Source: Pyropia yezoensis (Eukaryota; Rhodophyta; Bangiophyceae; Bangiales; Bangiaceae). From it: DNA of 64,000 nucleotides. A program made the translations under genes and the position numbers. The notes under the pieces are model-generated. The model was not told the origin of the DNA. It did not search any database and saw only the letters and a list, made by a program, of their open reading frames with translations. Below, piece after piece: positions 12,090 through 23,062 of the stretch (within the stretch, counting starts at the first letter, position 1; every line of letters begins with the position of its first letter). The stretch lies in assembly GCA_009829735.1 (NCBI GenBank), contig CM020618.1, positions 28,000,894-28,064,893 of the forward strand. The letters are read 5' to 3'.

Positions 12090-12215
12090 GTAGGGGGGGG
12101 GGGGGGGGGGAAGGAAGCGGGGGGGGGGGGGGAAGGAAAAAGCGGGGGGGGGGGGGGGGAAGGAAAAAGCGGGGGGGGGGGGGGGGGAAGGAAAAAGCGG
12201 GGGGGGGGGGGGAAG
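12090..12215. repeat. Poly-G minisatellite with AAGGAAAAAGC spacers
   Basis: Four to five units, each a run of about 14-17 G followed by AAGGAAAAAGC or a variant. It sits about 370-500 bp upstream of the SET1-like start. Runs this long can form G-quadruplex structures and are error-prone in sequencing, so unit lengths are approximate. Confidence 0.8.
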
Positions 12216-12654
12216 GTAGCGGGTGGGGAGTCGCGCTGGCGATGATGGACGCCACCGCGGCGTGCGCGGCGGCGCGGTGGTGCGCCGGTCGGCGGCGCGC
12301 GGCGTGCCCGCGCCCCCTTTGGGGCGAGTGGCCGCGCGGGGAGCGCGGCGCCACGAGCGGGGAAATGCTCACAATTATTGCAGATCGTGTGCGTGGCCGT
12401 CTCTTTTCGCCCGTCATTTATTTTCACCCAATAAAGTAGGAGAAGAGTGGGCAGGTCGCGGCGGCGGCGGCGCACGCACGCCCTCCTCCAGGAGAGAGCG
12501 TGACACGTGGAACTGCAGCGCGCGCACTGAAGAGGAGCCGCGCGGCGGCGTCGGCGTCGGCGGCGGCGGCGTTGCGATGGTGGAGGCAGCGGCATGCGGT
12601 GATCCCGCTCCCTCTTTGCGGTCGGCGCGGTGCGGGGAGAGGGCGGCGGCAGTG

Positions 12655-12730
12655 GTGGCGGTGGCGATGGCGGTGGCGGTAGAGGAGGAGGTGGCGGTGG
12701 CGGTGGCGGTGGCGGTGCGGTGGCGGTGGC

Positions 12731-12764
<34 letters not shown>

Positions 12765-12775
12765 TACAGCGGGCT
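12655..12775. repeat. GGCGGT hexanucleotide microsatellite
   Basis: About fifteen copies of GGCGGT with interruptions (a GAGGAGGAG block near 12682-12693 and one phase slip). It is intergenic. Confidence 0.8.
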
Positions 12776-13199
12776 TCCAGGGGGTCGGGCCGCCCTGCCC
12801 AGGGGGGGGCGCGCGGAGGGGGGCTGCCGTTGCCGCCGCCACGCGTGCCTGGCCGGGGGGATGGCGATGCCCTCGCAGTGGCTGGACGAGGCTGGTCGAC
12901 GCAGGGGACCGCCACGCGCGTGCACGCTGGCTGCGGCTCGTGTGTGGTTCATTTTGGGGGAGGGGTGAGAGATGGCGGGCGGCGTGGGATCGCGTGCCAC
13001 GATGAGGCAGGCAAGACCAGCGGCGCAACACGCGGCTGAACAGAGGTAAAGGTCCAGGTGCCATCGGGGACACCGAGGTAGAGTTAAAATATATAGCAGA
13101 GCAGAAAAGAGAGAGTAGGAAGAGGATGCGGCCACAACAGGAGAAGACCAGGGCAAGCCCCGCGCATCTCGACAGAGGGGGCAGATGGGGGGGGGGAGC

Positions 13200-15665
13200 C
13201 TACCCCCCGCCGCCCGCGCCACCCCCTCCGCGCTCGCGGTCGCTCCCCCCCCCCCCGTCACTGTCGACTGACGAGTAGATGGAGCACTCTGACGCCGCGT
13301 CGACGAGCTCCAGCACAGCAACGGCCCCACCACCACCGCCACCGCCACCGCCGCCGGCGCCCCCACCCACCAGCACCGTCATGGGGCTCCGCGGTGCGAC
13401 CGCAGCGTCCATCGCGGGAGGGGCGGCCTTTTCCCCGCCACCGCCGTGGGCGGCCATCACCCCCACCAGCGTCGGCGCGCAGCCGCCCAAGCTGCCGGCG
13501 GCGCCGGCACCGCCGCCAACGTGGCGGCGGCCACCCCCCCCCCCGCCGTCGCTGCCGCCCCCTCCGCCGCCGCTGCAGGCGCCACCCCCCTCGGTGGCGC
13601 TCCCAGTGGGGAGCCCCCGTGCTGCCGCCGCGGCCGCCACCCGCCACGTGCGGGACAGCACCCCCGCCACGCGCGCTTCCACCGCCGCCACCGCCACCGC
13701 CGTGGCGGCTGCCGTGGCGGCAACCGCGGCGGTGGCGGGGCTCGCGGCGCCCGGCGGCCGGCGTGCCGCCCAGCGGCGGCCCCACTGGGCGACGCACCCC
13801 ACCACAACCACCGCCACCCCCCCCCACTGGCGGCCATTCAGCCCGTGCGCGTACACCGCGTCGCTGACAATGACCGAACAAAACTGGCGGGCCGTCATCA
13901 GCGCCGCGTACGCGAGCGCCCCCCACCCCTGCAGGATCACATTGATCGCCCACTGGGACGCGACGGTGACGGCCGACAGGGCGGCCACGTCGGCGGCAAC
14001 GCCGTCGTGGGCGCCCACATAGGCGGCCGCCCGGCCGAGCCCCCCGCCCGCCACCAGCAGCGCCCCCGACCCGACCGCCGCGGCCGCATTGATCCAAAAC
14101 AGCTGCTGCGCAACGGTGGTGCGGTGGCGGCGGAAGAGCGCCGCCTGCGCGGTGCTGGTGGCCGCGTCGGCCAGCAGGTAGATGGCGAGCAGCAGCAAGC
14201 CAACGCCCACGTCGGCCGTCGCGCCAATCGCCGCCACGTTGCCGCCGCCCAGGACGAGCCCACAGCCCGCCGCCACCACCACCGCCGTCACATAGTCACC
14301 CGGCGTGTAGCCGCCGCTACCCCTGCCGCCGCCGCCGCCACCGCTGCTGCTGCCAGCCGTGCAGCTGCTGCCGCCAGCCCCACTACTCGCGGCGGCGCCG
14401 GCGGCCGAGGCGGCGGTGGCTCGCCCCCGCAGCGCCGCCCCCACCGTGGACAGCAGCATGACGGCCAGCACCTTGTTGCACTTTCCCAGCGCCACTGCCG
14501 GGAAGGTCAGGTGCCGCAGCGCCTCGTACTGCGCACACGTGGCCACCACGTTGCTGGCCGCCACGCCCGCGTAGGCCGCCAGCGGCGCGGCGGGCGACAC
14601 GAGCGCGCGGATGCCCCCGGGGGAGGCACCCGCCGCGGCGGCGGCCGCCGCAAACGCCACCGCCGCCAACCGGTTGGCGGCAACGAGCGCGAGGGAGTCG
14701 GGAAAGGGGCCCCCACCCCCCGCGGGGTGGGGGGGCACCGGCGCCCCAGCCGCGGCGGCGGCGGCGGCGGCGGCGTCGGTGGCGGCCAGGCCAGACGCCG
14801 ATGGGGGATAGACGGTGGTCATGAGGCGCTCCTGTAGCAGCGAGTAGGCCATGAGGGACGCAAACAGGGTGGCGGCGGCAACAGCGCCACAGCGGGTGGT
14901 CGGGGGCGGGGGAGGGGGGTAGGCAGGGGCGGATGCGGCTTTGCTGATGGGCGCCCCCCCCGCGTCTCCCTTCCAACAGGCGCCCTTCCCGCCGTCGGCG
15001 CCAGTGGCGCCGCCTCCGTGGCGCATCCGCCGGGGGGAGGACGTCTCGCCCGCCGCCATGGCAGCGCTACACGCCCAGGGCGCGGCAGCGGTGGCGGTAG
15101 CGGTGGCGGTGGCGGCGGCGGTGGCGGTGGCGGCGGTGGCGCTTGCGGTAGTGGCAGAGGTGGGAGCACAGGCGGTAGCAGTAGCGGTGGCGGTGGTGGT
15201 GCGGTAGCCCTGCGGTGGCGGGGCGGCCACCGGTGGCGGCGCGAGTGGGGTGGTGATGGGCAGCGGGGCGGCGGCGGAGGCGGCCAGCGGCGCCCACCCG
15301 CCCGCCGCGCGGGCCAGCCACACGGGGAGGGTGCGGCGCCAGCGGGGGGACGGCGCCCATGGCGACAGGGCGCCCTTACCCGCCGCCGCCGCCGCCCCCA
15401 TGGTCATGGGCATTGCCGCCGCCGACGCCGCCGCCGCCGCTGCCGCCGCTGCCGTCGATGCCACCGCGTCGGGACCCGCCGGCGCTCCGCCTCCGCCTCC
15501 CCAGTCCCCCCCGCCCCCACCTACAATGGGCCGGCATAGCCCGTGCGTGCACGCCGTCGCGTCGGCACTACCCATCGACGCGGCGGCAGTGATATGGGGG
15601 GGGGGGGGGGGGGGGGGGTGGTTGGCCTTCCAGCCGGGGGCGCCGGCGGTCGGCGACGCGGTCAT
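13200..15665 (-). CDS. PAPS transporter-like SLC35B-family protein with long low-complexity extensions
   Basis: An 821-residue single-exon protein from the ATG at 15665; an in-frame ATG at 15059 would give 620 residues. Residues about 261-630 are a multi-pass transporter core. The first helix leads into YSLLQERLMTTVY. The motif SNVVATCAQYEALRHLTFP, followed by GKCNKVLAVMLLSTV, is the block shared by PAPST1/SLC35B2-type proteins. Later come GLLLLAIYLLADAATSTAQA and ALMTARQFCSVIVSDAVYAH with a final helix at about 610-630. Family members move adenosine 3'-phosphate 5'-phosphosulfate into the Golgi lumen for sulfotransferases, which would suit an alga making sulfated galactans. The N-terminal 260 residues and the C-terminal 190 residues are Ala/Gly/Pro-rich and atypical. 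The substrate is inferred from sequence resemblance; another UAA-family nucleotide-sugar substrate is possible. A 22-nt poly-G near 15597-15618 makes the long N-terminus uncertain. Confidence 0.78.
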   Translation of the reverse strand: MTASPTAGAPGWKANHPPPPPPPHITAAASMGSADATACTHGLCRPIVGGGGGDWGGGGGAPAGPDAVASTAAAAAAAAASAAAMPMTMGAAAAAGKGALSPWAPSPRWRRTLPVWLARAAGGWAPLAASAAAPLPITTPLAPPPVAAPPPQGYRTTTATATATACAPTSATTASATAATATAAATATATATAAAPWACSAAMAAGETSSPRRMRHGGGATGADGGKGACWKGDAGGAPISKAASAPAYPPPPPPTTRCGAVAAATLFASLMAYSLLQERLMTTVYPPSASGLAATDAAAAAAAAAGAPVPPHPAGGGGPFPDSLALVAANRLAAVAFAAAAAAAGASPGGIRALVSPAAPLAAYAGVAASNVVATCAQYEALRHLTFPAVALGKCNKVLAVMLLSTVGAALRGRATAASAAGAAASSGAGGSSCTAGSSSGGGGGGRGSGGYTPGDYVTAVVVAAGCGLVLGGGNVAAIGATADVGVGLLLLAIYLLADAATSTAQAALFRRHRTTVAQQLFWINAAAAVGSGALLVAGGGLGRAAAYVGAHDGVAADVAALSAVTVASQWAINVILQGWGALAYAALMTARQFCSVIVSDAVYAHGLNGRQWGGVAVVVVGCVAQWGRRWAARRPPGAASPATAAVAATAAATAVAVAAVEARVAGVLSRTWRVAAAAAARGLPTGSATEGGGACSGGGGGGSDGGGGGGRRHVGGGAGAAGSLGGCAPTLVGVMAAHGGGGEKAAPPAMDAAVAPRSPMTVLVGGGAGGGGGGGGGGAVAVLELVDAASECSIYSSVDSDGGGGSDRERGGGGAGGGG

Positions 15666-17442
15666 ATGCGAGAGGGGCAGGCGGGGGGAAGCGGGGAGAC
15701 GGAGGGGCAATCGTGGGGGGGGGTGGACGGGGGGTGGGTGGGCGGCGGATTGGTAGGGGGGTAACTGCGTTGCCCCAATGCCAGCACGGCTTGATGCAGG
15801 GGAGAGTGAAGGAGGAGGTGGGGGGGGGGGGTAAGCGTAGGAGGGTTGAGGATGGGTGGGCGGGACGGGGACGGGTGGGAGGCGGGAGGGAGGGAGGGAG
15901 GGAGGGAGGGAGGGAGGGAGGGGTGGAGGGACGGGGCGGGAGGGGGGGGGAAGGGGGGCAAGGGAACACGGGTGGCCAGGCAGTGGATGCCCCGCCCCGG
16001 GGGGGTGTGGGTGATCACGGTGACAGTGGTGGCGGGCGGTGGTGCGCCCACCGGGACGGGGGTGGGTGCCACGGCGACGGGGTGGCGGTCGCAGTGGCGG
16101 CGGCGGCGGCGGCTGCGGGGCGGGCGGCGCGGGGTGGTGGGGGAGGGAGTTGTGGCCGGGGTGAGAGGCGGTGAGGGGGGGGGGGGGGGCGTCCTCGTCC
16201 CCCGCCAGCCACGCTCTCTTCGGCGGCTCGCCGCCCTCGCGCCCGACCGCGCGCGCGCGCGGGGCCCCAAACGGCGCGCGGCACCAGGCTGGCCACGCGA
16301 CGGCACACCAGCGTGGCCACGCCACGCTGGCGGTGGCGCCGTCCTGGGGCGGGCGGCCGCCCCCCCCGCCGCCGCTTACGGCGCGCCGCGAGCGCGCGAC
16401 CGGAACCCGGCCAGGGGAGTTGTGTGCCAGGGAGGGAGGGGGGGGGGGGGCGTGTGGTGGGTGGTGCCTGGGCTGCTGGGGGGGGAGAGGGAGTGGGGAC
16501 CGAGTACACCGGCGGCGCGCGTGTGCCGCGGATGGCTCCCCCCCCCCAGGCCGCCAGGCCCGCGGAGGCCCGCCCCCCCCCAACGTGCCTTGCTTTCTCC
16601 TCATGCAGGTGGCTGGTGCCACGTGCGGGGCGGATGGCACCTTGCCAAGCAGACACGAGAGCGGTGGTGGGTTTGGGTGGTGCGCCGCGGCTGCCTGGCA
16701 AACCCCGCTGTCTGTGCCGCGGCAACCCCCGTCCCACCGACGGCGCCGCTGCCGAGTCTGGCCCCAACCCCCGTGCGGCACTGTAACTAGGATAGGCTAC
16801 CCTGTTTGCCCCCGCGCCCCCCCCTGCCGGCCTGTCTGGCCCTGCGCCTCCGCGGCGCTCTATTTGTCTGCGACAGGGACCCTGTTTGCCCCGCGCTCGC
16901 CCCGCCGTGCCCCCCCCCCCCCCCGGAGCCCCTCGCCGCGTTCCGCCGGTGCCCCGCTGTCCAGCTCCCGCCCCCCCTTCCTCCCCGGCCCCCTTTCCCC
17001 AGCGTCTGCCCGGCCCCCGTCACCGTTGAGACGAGGCCAACAGCCGGCAGGTAGAGGACGAGCGAGTGGGGGTGGTGCGGCTGGCTGTGGCTGTCCATCC
17101 TCGTTGCACGCCCGCCGGTTGGTTCCACCTTCCCCTCTCCCCCACCCACCGAGAGAGAGGCTGTGGAGGCGAACCAGGTCGCACGATCCGGCCCGCCCCC
17201 GCCCGCCCCCCCTCAGCCCAGCCCGCCCGGCCGCCCACCCGGCCATCGTCCGTACGATCGTCAGCGGGCAATCCAGTCGGACCACCGCTGCGTCCAGTCG
17301 GACCACCGCTGGGCTTGGGCCGTGCAAGCCAGGCGCTGGGAGAGCGCCCGTCGCTCGGGCGGTTCGGCCACGAAATGTGGGAGTCCCGCCATAAATAGAT
17401 ACGCAAAATGGCCGACAAACATCGTCGGGGAAACGAACCACT
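15666..17442. other. Intergenic spacer, simple sequence only
   Basis: No gene supported. It contains a GGGA tract (about 15884-15922), poly-G runs, and a 20-bp tandem pair (about 17266-17306, core CAGTCGGACCACCGCTG). The 407-codon plus frame from 16171 is Pro/Arg/Ala low complexity and has no domain. Confidence 0.45.
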
Positions 17443-17595
17443 CGTACTGGGGCTTACTGTGCTTCCTGAACAATGTGGATGTTGAAGGGACGTGAGAGGT
17501 GGGATCCATTGGTCCAGACAGCGATTTTCATCACCTTCACGTACCGTCAACATCCTTTTTTTACAGGAAGCACTATACTGGGGCGTACTGGGGCT
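17443..17595. mobile_element. Small hairpin (foldback/MITE-like) element with 12-bp direct repeats
   Basis: CGTACTGGGGCT occurs exactly at 17443-17454 and 17584-17595. Between them lie imperfect inverted arms, about 17459-17501 and 17532-17573, sharing GTGCTTCCTG and GGATGTTGA blocks in opposite orientation. The total is about 153 bp with no coding. Direct repeats outside inverted arms suggest a small non-autonomous transposon and target duplication; the 12-bp length is an observation and the mechanism is not established. Confidence 0.5.
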
Positions 17596-18144
17596 CAGAT
17601 CGTGTCCTGAGCTCCCCCATCAGCATGGGCGTGGTGCTGGCGTGCTTGAATTGCGGGCGAATGCGTGCCGAGTCCATCGGAAGGTGGGCTACTACTCTCC
17701 GGGCTCTCAGATCCTGGCCGAGACCAGTCTGTTGGCAGTCAAAGAGCGGCCTACAAGTGGTGCACACGGCAGGAATTTGAGTGCCAGGGGAGAAATCACC
17801 GCTGCGTCTGACGCGTCTGTCACACTTCGCAGCACACACGTGGGCTGCGCCGATCCAGAGCCTTCCCTCCGTGCACTACGTAGATTTGCCTGTCGCCGAC
17901 AGAAGGACTTGTCACGCGTCGACGACGCGATCCGCTGTGAACCAGCTCGGGAGGGTGGTCTTGGCCAACGGGGCATCCTTCGCTCGTTGCGTGGTGCCTT
18001 TCCCCTCTCGCGGGCCCGTTCCCGAAGCTCCCCCCCCCTACTCGCAGCCCCGCCCCCCGGCGCGGCGCTCTGGACGAGCCCAGGCACAAGGGCCCGTCAC
18101 CCGCACGGGGCCCACCCCGACCACCCCTTGCATGCCAGCAAACA
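17596..18144. other. Unannotated spacer
   Basis: No gene, RNA or repeat recognised between the hairpin element and the minisatellite. Frames in it are short or continue into simple sequence. Confidence 0.4.
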
Positions 18145-18870
18145 TTTCCCTATTCCTGGCGGGGGCGGCCGCCACCACACCGCGCCTGCCGCCGGCCGTG
18201 ACCTCCCTGCTGGCCACGGCGGCCGCCACGACCACCACCGTCTTTTTGTCGCCGGCGGTGACCTCCCCGCTGGCCGCGGCGGCGGCCACGGCCACCACGC
18301 TCTTTTGAGCACCGGCGGTATCCTTCGTGCTAGTCGGGACGGCCGCCACCTCCACCACGTACCTGCCACCGGCTGTGACCCCCCTGCTGGCCGCGGCTGC
18401 GGCCACGACGACCACCCTCTTCATGTCGCCGGCGGTCATCCCCCTTGCTTGCGGCGAGCGGCGCCACCACCACCACGCTCTCCTTGGCGCCGGCAGCAAC
18501 CCTCTTGCTGGTGGGGGCCGCCGCCACCACCACTACGTGTCCACCGCCGGCGGTCACCCCCCTTCCTGGCGGCGAGCGGCGCCACCACCACCACGCTCTC
18601 CTTGGCGCCGGCGGCCACCCTCTTGCTGGTAGGGGCGGCCGCCACCACCACCACGTGCCTGCCGCCGGCGGTCACTTTTCTTCTGGCCGCGGCGGCATCC
18701 ACGACCACTACCCTCTTGTTGTCGCCGCCGGTGACTTTTCTGCTGACCGCCGCGGCGGCCACGATCACCACCATTTTTTTTGGCGCCGGCGGTGACCCCT
18801 TTTGCTGGCGGCCGGGGCCGCCACTACCATCCTTTTTTTGTCGCCGGCGGCCACCCCCGCACTGGCTGCG
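18145..18870. repeat. Minisatellite of roughly 60-66-bp units
   Basis: About a dozen degenerate units built on gccgccaccaccaccacg followed by a gccggcggt-type core. It is open in several frames. On the minus strand it reads as repeats such as VVVVAAAVASREVTAG, and the end of the copy A transposase frame (stop at 18765) runs into it. Confidence 0.7.
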
Positions 18871-21800
18871 CCCCCCACCGGCCACCGCGCCACCCCGACG
18901 CGCCGACTACGAGCCGCCACTCTACTGGTGGCTCCCCTCATCACCACGACGACGTCAAAAACCTCGCAACGAGAGTAATTTGACGAAGAGTCTTCCTCGC
19001 CTTCATCACCATCCATAGCTCCTGTCCCTTGCGTAGCGAAGCAGTTCACAAAAATTCTTGCAGCGCAGAGCTCCTCGCTTTTGTTTGGCACCTCGTCCGG
19101 CATGACTGTGATCCTGTGCCGTGTGCTGAGGTCCTCCCAGTCATGCTCCACTACCAGGTAGCTGACGATGTCCTGCTGCCTCAGTACATCCAGGGAAGCA
19201 GCGTTCCCACCAGGGGTGACGTCCCACCGCAGGCGCTTGCACCCGTGCTGCGTCAGCACGCAACGAGGGTCGGCTGCGGCTTTCGTTGCTCGTCGTAACA
19301 TCAGTCGCTGCCACGTACCCGTGCGGTTGCACAGGACCAGGGCAGCTTGCCCAACCCGTAGCTCTCCGTCTTCCGCCCGATAGCGCACCCAGTCGAACCA
19401 TGATGATCCGTGAAAACACGGAGACGCCCGGATGGTGTACTGCGACCTACCGCGTTGTACAGGCGCAGTACCGAAGTGCATTCTGGACTGGGGACAAACC
19501 ATGACGGTGTCCTCACAGCCAAGTGCGCTCGCGAGACCCGGAAGGAAGCGGTTGGCAGCCATCCAGGCGACTGACCGCTTCCTAGTGTATCGGTGCCACA
19601 CCCGGCGACCTCCACCACGTGTTTGGCGGGGCACGCTTCGTGGAGGGGGCGATCGCGACTCGGCGCCGCCGTCGTCGCTTCTTTCCGAGCACCGGGACTC
19701 ATCGTTCTCCTCCAGGAGGGCGGCGTGCACCTGCTCGTTGATGATCAGCTGCTCAACAACCTGGTCCCTTCTCTTGTTTGTAGTTCGGTATGCCGCCTTC
19801 ACAGCTTTGTGAAGCGACTCGTTAAACGCACTGTCGACGTCAAACACGTTACCTCGTAGGCGAAACTCGTCCAGTAAGTGTGCCGAAACGCGATGGAGCT
19901 TAGTAGTATGAGCAGGACCCAGTACAGGCTGGAAGTGGTCAACCACCCACTCGTGTGCCTTCTTTGCCAGTGGAGCAGCCTCAGTCAAGGTGACGCCTTG
20001 ACTGCCGGGGCCACTTGCAGAGAAAAGAAAGTTGGTCAGCGCAACCAACTCACAGACGCACTGCAATAGTGCGCGGTGCTCGTCGCCATCACCAACAGGA
20101 CTGACGACGCCCGCTACAGCAAACGGCAGGTACGGCAAGGCACGACGGTGCGCACTCCCAGTAAGGGTTGCCTGCTTGACCGTCTCGAGAACGAAGTACC
20201 CTGGGTAGACGTACGGAACACGCAGGCGGCGCGATGCGAACTTGAAGCGTAGGTTCATGGCTCGCTCTGTGTTGGTGACGCTGTCGAACCGCGCGCGCCC
20301 TCCTTCGCCTGCTACTCTTCTCAGCGTCACTGGTACGCTGTTGGCGACCTTCCTTTTTACACCGGTGTCCATCACCTGGGAGAAGAAATGGTAGAGCGCA
20401 GAGCGTAGGCACAGTACAGAAACACGTCCAGCATAAACCAGTCAGTACATCATCCATGTACAGGGTCACACTGAGCACGAAGCAAAAACATGGAGCACGG
20501 TGCACCCCAGTAGTGATGAGGGACACGTTCTCAAGGCAACGTACGTGTAAGCGGTCAAACCCAGGTAGACGGTACAGCATGCGTAGGCCGTTTCCGCGGC
20601 CGGCCCAGGACGCTAAAGCGGGTACATTGCTGTTGAGACTGTGCTCCAGCTCCACCTCGGCTCGCCTCGCTTGCGACCCCCAGTACGTCCCCATCGTGGA
20701 ATTGCGCAGCTGAGCCCCAACAGTCTCGTCGACATCGCGAGCCGGGGCCGTCGCACTGGCTGCCGAGCATGAGTCGTCCCGTGACACCTTGCCAGGTGTA
20801 CATGGGTAAAGACAGCCGGCTGCCTTGAGGCACATTACCGCTTGCTCTTCTGGCTGGTCACAGACGTGCAGGAGCACCCGAGGAGACACCCGTACGCGGC
20901 CGCCGTCAGAAAGATCCATCCACGCCCCTTTGTGGCTGGCCTGGATTGCAGTACGAAAAGTCAGGTGCAGTACACGCTGCAGTAGCTCCGCCCGCACCTC
21001 TTGCCCCTTTCGAGTCTCCAGGAGCTTTCCCTCCACCTGAGGGATGTAGGCGATGGTGACCCAGCTCTCTTTGGCACTACTGGTATTCAGCACACGCATG
21101 CGCAGAGGGTACGCAGACACTGCGCCGCTGCTGGACAGCACCGGTGCATCCGAGTAGACATGGAGTGCAAGGACGCGGGTACCGGTCCGCATGGTACCAA
21201 GGACGTGTGTCTTCTGCTCCTTGTACATCTCCCCATCCCACGGACCCCGCAGTAAGGACGGCTGCGCCCCCTCAGTACCGTTGTCCATCTCGGGCGCCTC
21301 GGCGGGGGGAGTGTCCCAGCTCATGTCTTGAGGATCAGTACGCATCAGCTCGTCTTGGGCAGCGGCTAAAGCGTCACGGAAGCACACTGCGTACATGCGC
21401 CCGTCCACGCCCGTCCACAGTCAATGTCACCTTCTGCCAATTCAATGGGGCGATGAGAGCGCGCCTGAAGCGCCGTACTGCAGCAATGAACCGGTTCGGG
21501 GAGCGAAACGTTTCCGTGAACGGCGCCCTGGCAGCGCCGGTGGCCGCTTCCACCTTCCTCGTGTACGCGTACTGCCTCTTCAGGCCCTTTTGAGACAGCC
21601 CGAAACTGTTGCTGGCAGTACACGCATTCACAAAGACGTGCCACAGGCTATCCTTGGTCGAAGGCGTCCTACCTTCGGAGCCGCCTCCCCCGCCAGGCGG
21701 AACACAAAAAGCGGTCGTGGCGCGTGCGGCATCCCCGTACCGCTCGTAGAGGTTGTAGACCTGAGTACACAGGTCACGGTCACGGCTCAGAGCCGATGCT

Positions 21801-22324
21801 GGCTGTGGCTCCGACCCTCGCCCTCCACCACCCGCACGAGCAGCGTCGGTAGCAGACCAGGGGGAATCTCCAGCTGCAGCTGCACTGGAGCATTCATCGT
21901 CCCCAGCGCCAGTACCGGAGTCCGTGCCGTGCCCAAGTCTCCTACCCCGCCGACGCGTTCTGCGCGGGTACCCTTGGCCAGCACGGCGGGCCCGTCGTGC
22001 GCGTTTGGACGGCGCGCGCTTCCGAGAGCTGCCTCTACGAGGAGATTCTAAGGGGTTGGTAAGTGCTCGAGATAGCTCCAGGAAAACAGGCGACTCCAGC
22101 CCAATCACATCTCTAACACACTCCCCTGAACCTCTTCTCGCGCTGCTCTCCCGCGTGTCCTCATTCCTCGACTCGTACTCGTCACCAGACTCAATGCAGA
22201 CGGTATTGACGGCAGGCAGGACGGGGTCACGCAGTCGGTTGTGCATTGCTCCTACCTGTCGCGTCTCGCCCAATGCACTCTTCAACACACGACCGCAGCC
22301 GGGTACTCGGCATACGACACCCAT
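18765..22324 (-). pseudogene. CACTA/Plavaka-like transposase, copy A (frameshifted)
   Basis: A two-exon transposase. The ATG at 22324 opens with CRVPGCG, matching the zinc-finger start of copies B and C, but the third ligand position has Gln instead of His. Basic and Ser-rich linkers follow. Exon 1 runs to 20545, the intron is 20376-20544 (GT...AG), and exon 2 starts at 20375. Recognisable blocks are LALHVYSD...AVSAYPLRMR...VTIAYIPQ, GFDRLH|VMDTGV across the intron, and TTNKRRDQVVEQL with SSWFDWVRYRAEDGE in the C-terminal half. These pair block by block with copies B/C and resemble the Plavaka branch of CACTA DDE transposases. A 10-bp tandem duplication (GCCCGTCCAC at 21399-21408 and 21409-21418) shifts the frame in exon 1; without it both halves are in one frame. 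The C-terminus runs into the minisatellite. Terminal inverted repeats were not found. Confidence 0.72.
20376..20544 (-). other. Intron of copy A transposase
   Basis: A 169-bp intron with donor GTACGT and acceptor CAG, phase 0. It sits exactly where copies B and C carry a 206-bp intron (after the DRLH motif), so this splice site is conserved in the family. Confidence 0.75.
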
Positions 22325-22594
22325 GATCCAACCCCGCGGACGCGACCACGACGGGGTGCAGTGAGGTGACCGCGAAGCGCAGAGAACGTCGCCAGCCGCG
22401 GCAGGGGCGAAGAGGACGACGACGGTCCCAGATACCCGGCGGACCAGTACCACGGGGCGTCCGATTGAACCAGGTTCGTTTTCGAACTTTTTGAATTGGA
22501 AGTAGCCCAGGTTCACCCCTTCCTCGAAGACTGCTTACTGGCTGGCACACGAGGAGGCACCGTGCGCACCGTCAGCCGCCGTATGCGCTCGCGT

Positions 22595-23062
22595 TGTGGC
22601 AGTATTGACCCCCAGGTAGGGGGCAACACGTGCCATGCAAGGGGCGGCAGGCCACTAGCCTGACCCGTTCCTCCCCCTGCATTTGGGTCCATATTCCCTA
22701 AGTTTGGGATAGTTAGCTTAGTAGTAAATCCAGCTTGGATTTGAGGGTTTTCTGCATTTATCGTCTTGAATTTTCGTGTGGCCCGGTGGGCAGGTGCTGG
22801 GGTGGGAGATTCTAAGTGGCGAGATTCTGAGGGGACCCTGGGGGGATAAGGGGAGGGACAGCGGGGCTTGGCCTTGCTTCCCCGTCCCGACCAAGAAACT
22901 GTTGGCCCACACACCATCTTCTTGTTTGTCAGTGGGGGGATTGCCCCACAACAGGGATAGAGTGTGTGCGACTTGCACTTCTTCCGGTTCCCCCGACACG
23001 GGAGGCAGCCCTTGTGCACCGCCCCAACTTGGGTGTCGCGTGCGCGAGAGGTTTTTGCCACA
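22595..23062 (+). repeat. LTR (468 bp) of the truncated element
   Basis: The ends TGTGGCA and TGCCACA are inverted complements. It is nearly identical to both LTRs of the 45417-50435 element, with scattered substitutions. Confidence 0.88.

Larger units (their letters stand above)
11720..13199. other. Spacer: SET1-like 5' leader/promoter and transporter 3' region
   Basis: No gene supported. It holds the C/T-rich (minus strand) leader of the SET1-like gene, a poly-G minisatellite at 12090-12215 and a GGCGGT array at 12655-12775. Open frames here are simple-sequence artefacts. Confidence 0.5.

Noticed and set aside
12044..13366. 440-codon minus frame
   Set aside because: Composed of repeat-derived Pro/Ala/Thr/Arg with no domain.
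13279..14837. Long plus-strand frames opposite the transporter
   Set aside because: Mirror frames of a GC-rich coding region; the minus frame carries the family motifs.
16171..17394. 407-codon plus frame
   Set aside because: Low complexity, overlaps equally long frames on other strands, no motif.
18765..22324. KDZ or hAT transposase
   Set aside because: The LALYSD...YPIRMR...YVPQ and DRLHV.D.G blocks fit the CACTA/Plavaka branch better; a profile search would be decisive.
22595..23062. Solo LTR
   Set aside because: PBS, leader and gag stub follow it and no target duplication is present, so it is a truncated element rather than a recombined solo LTR.
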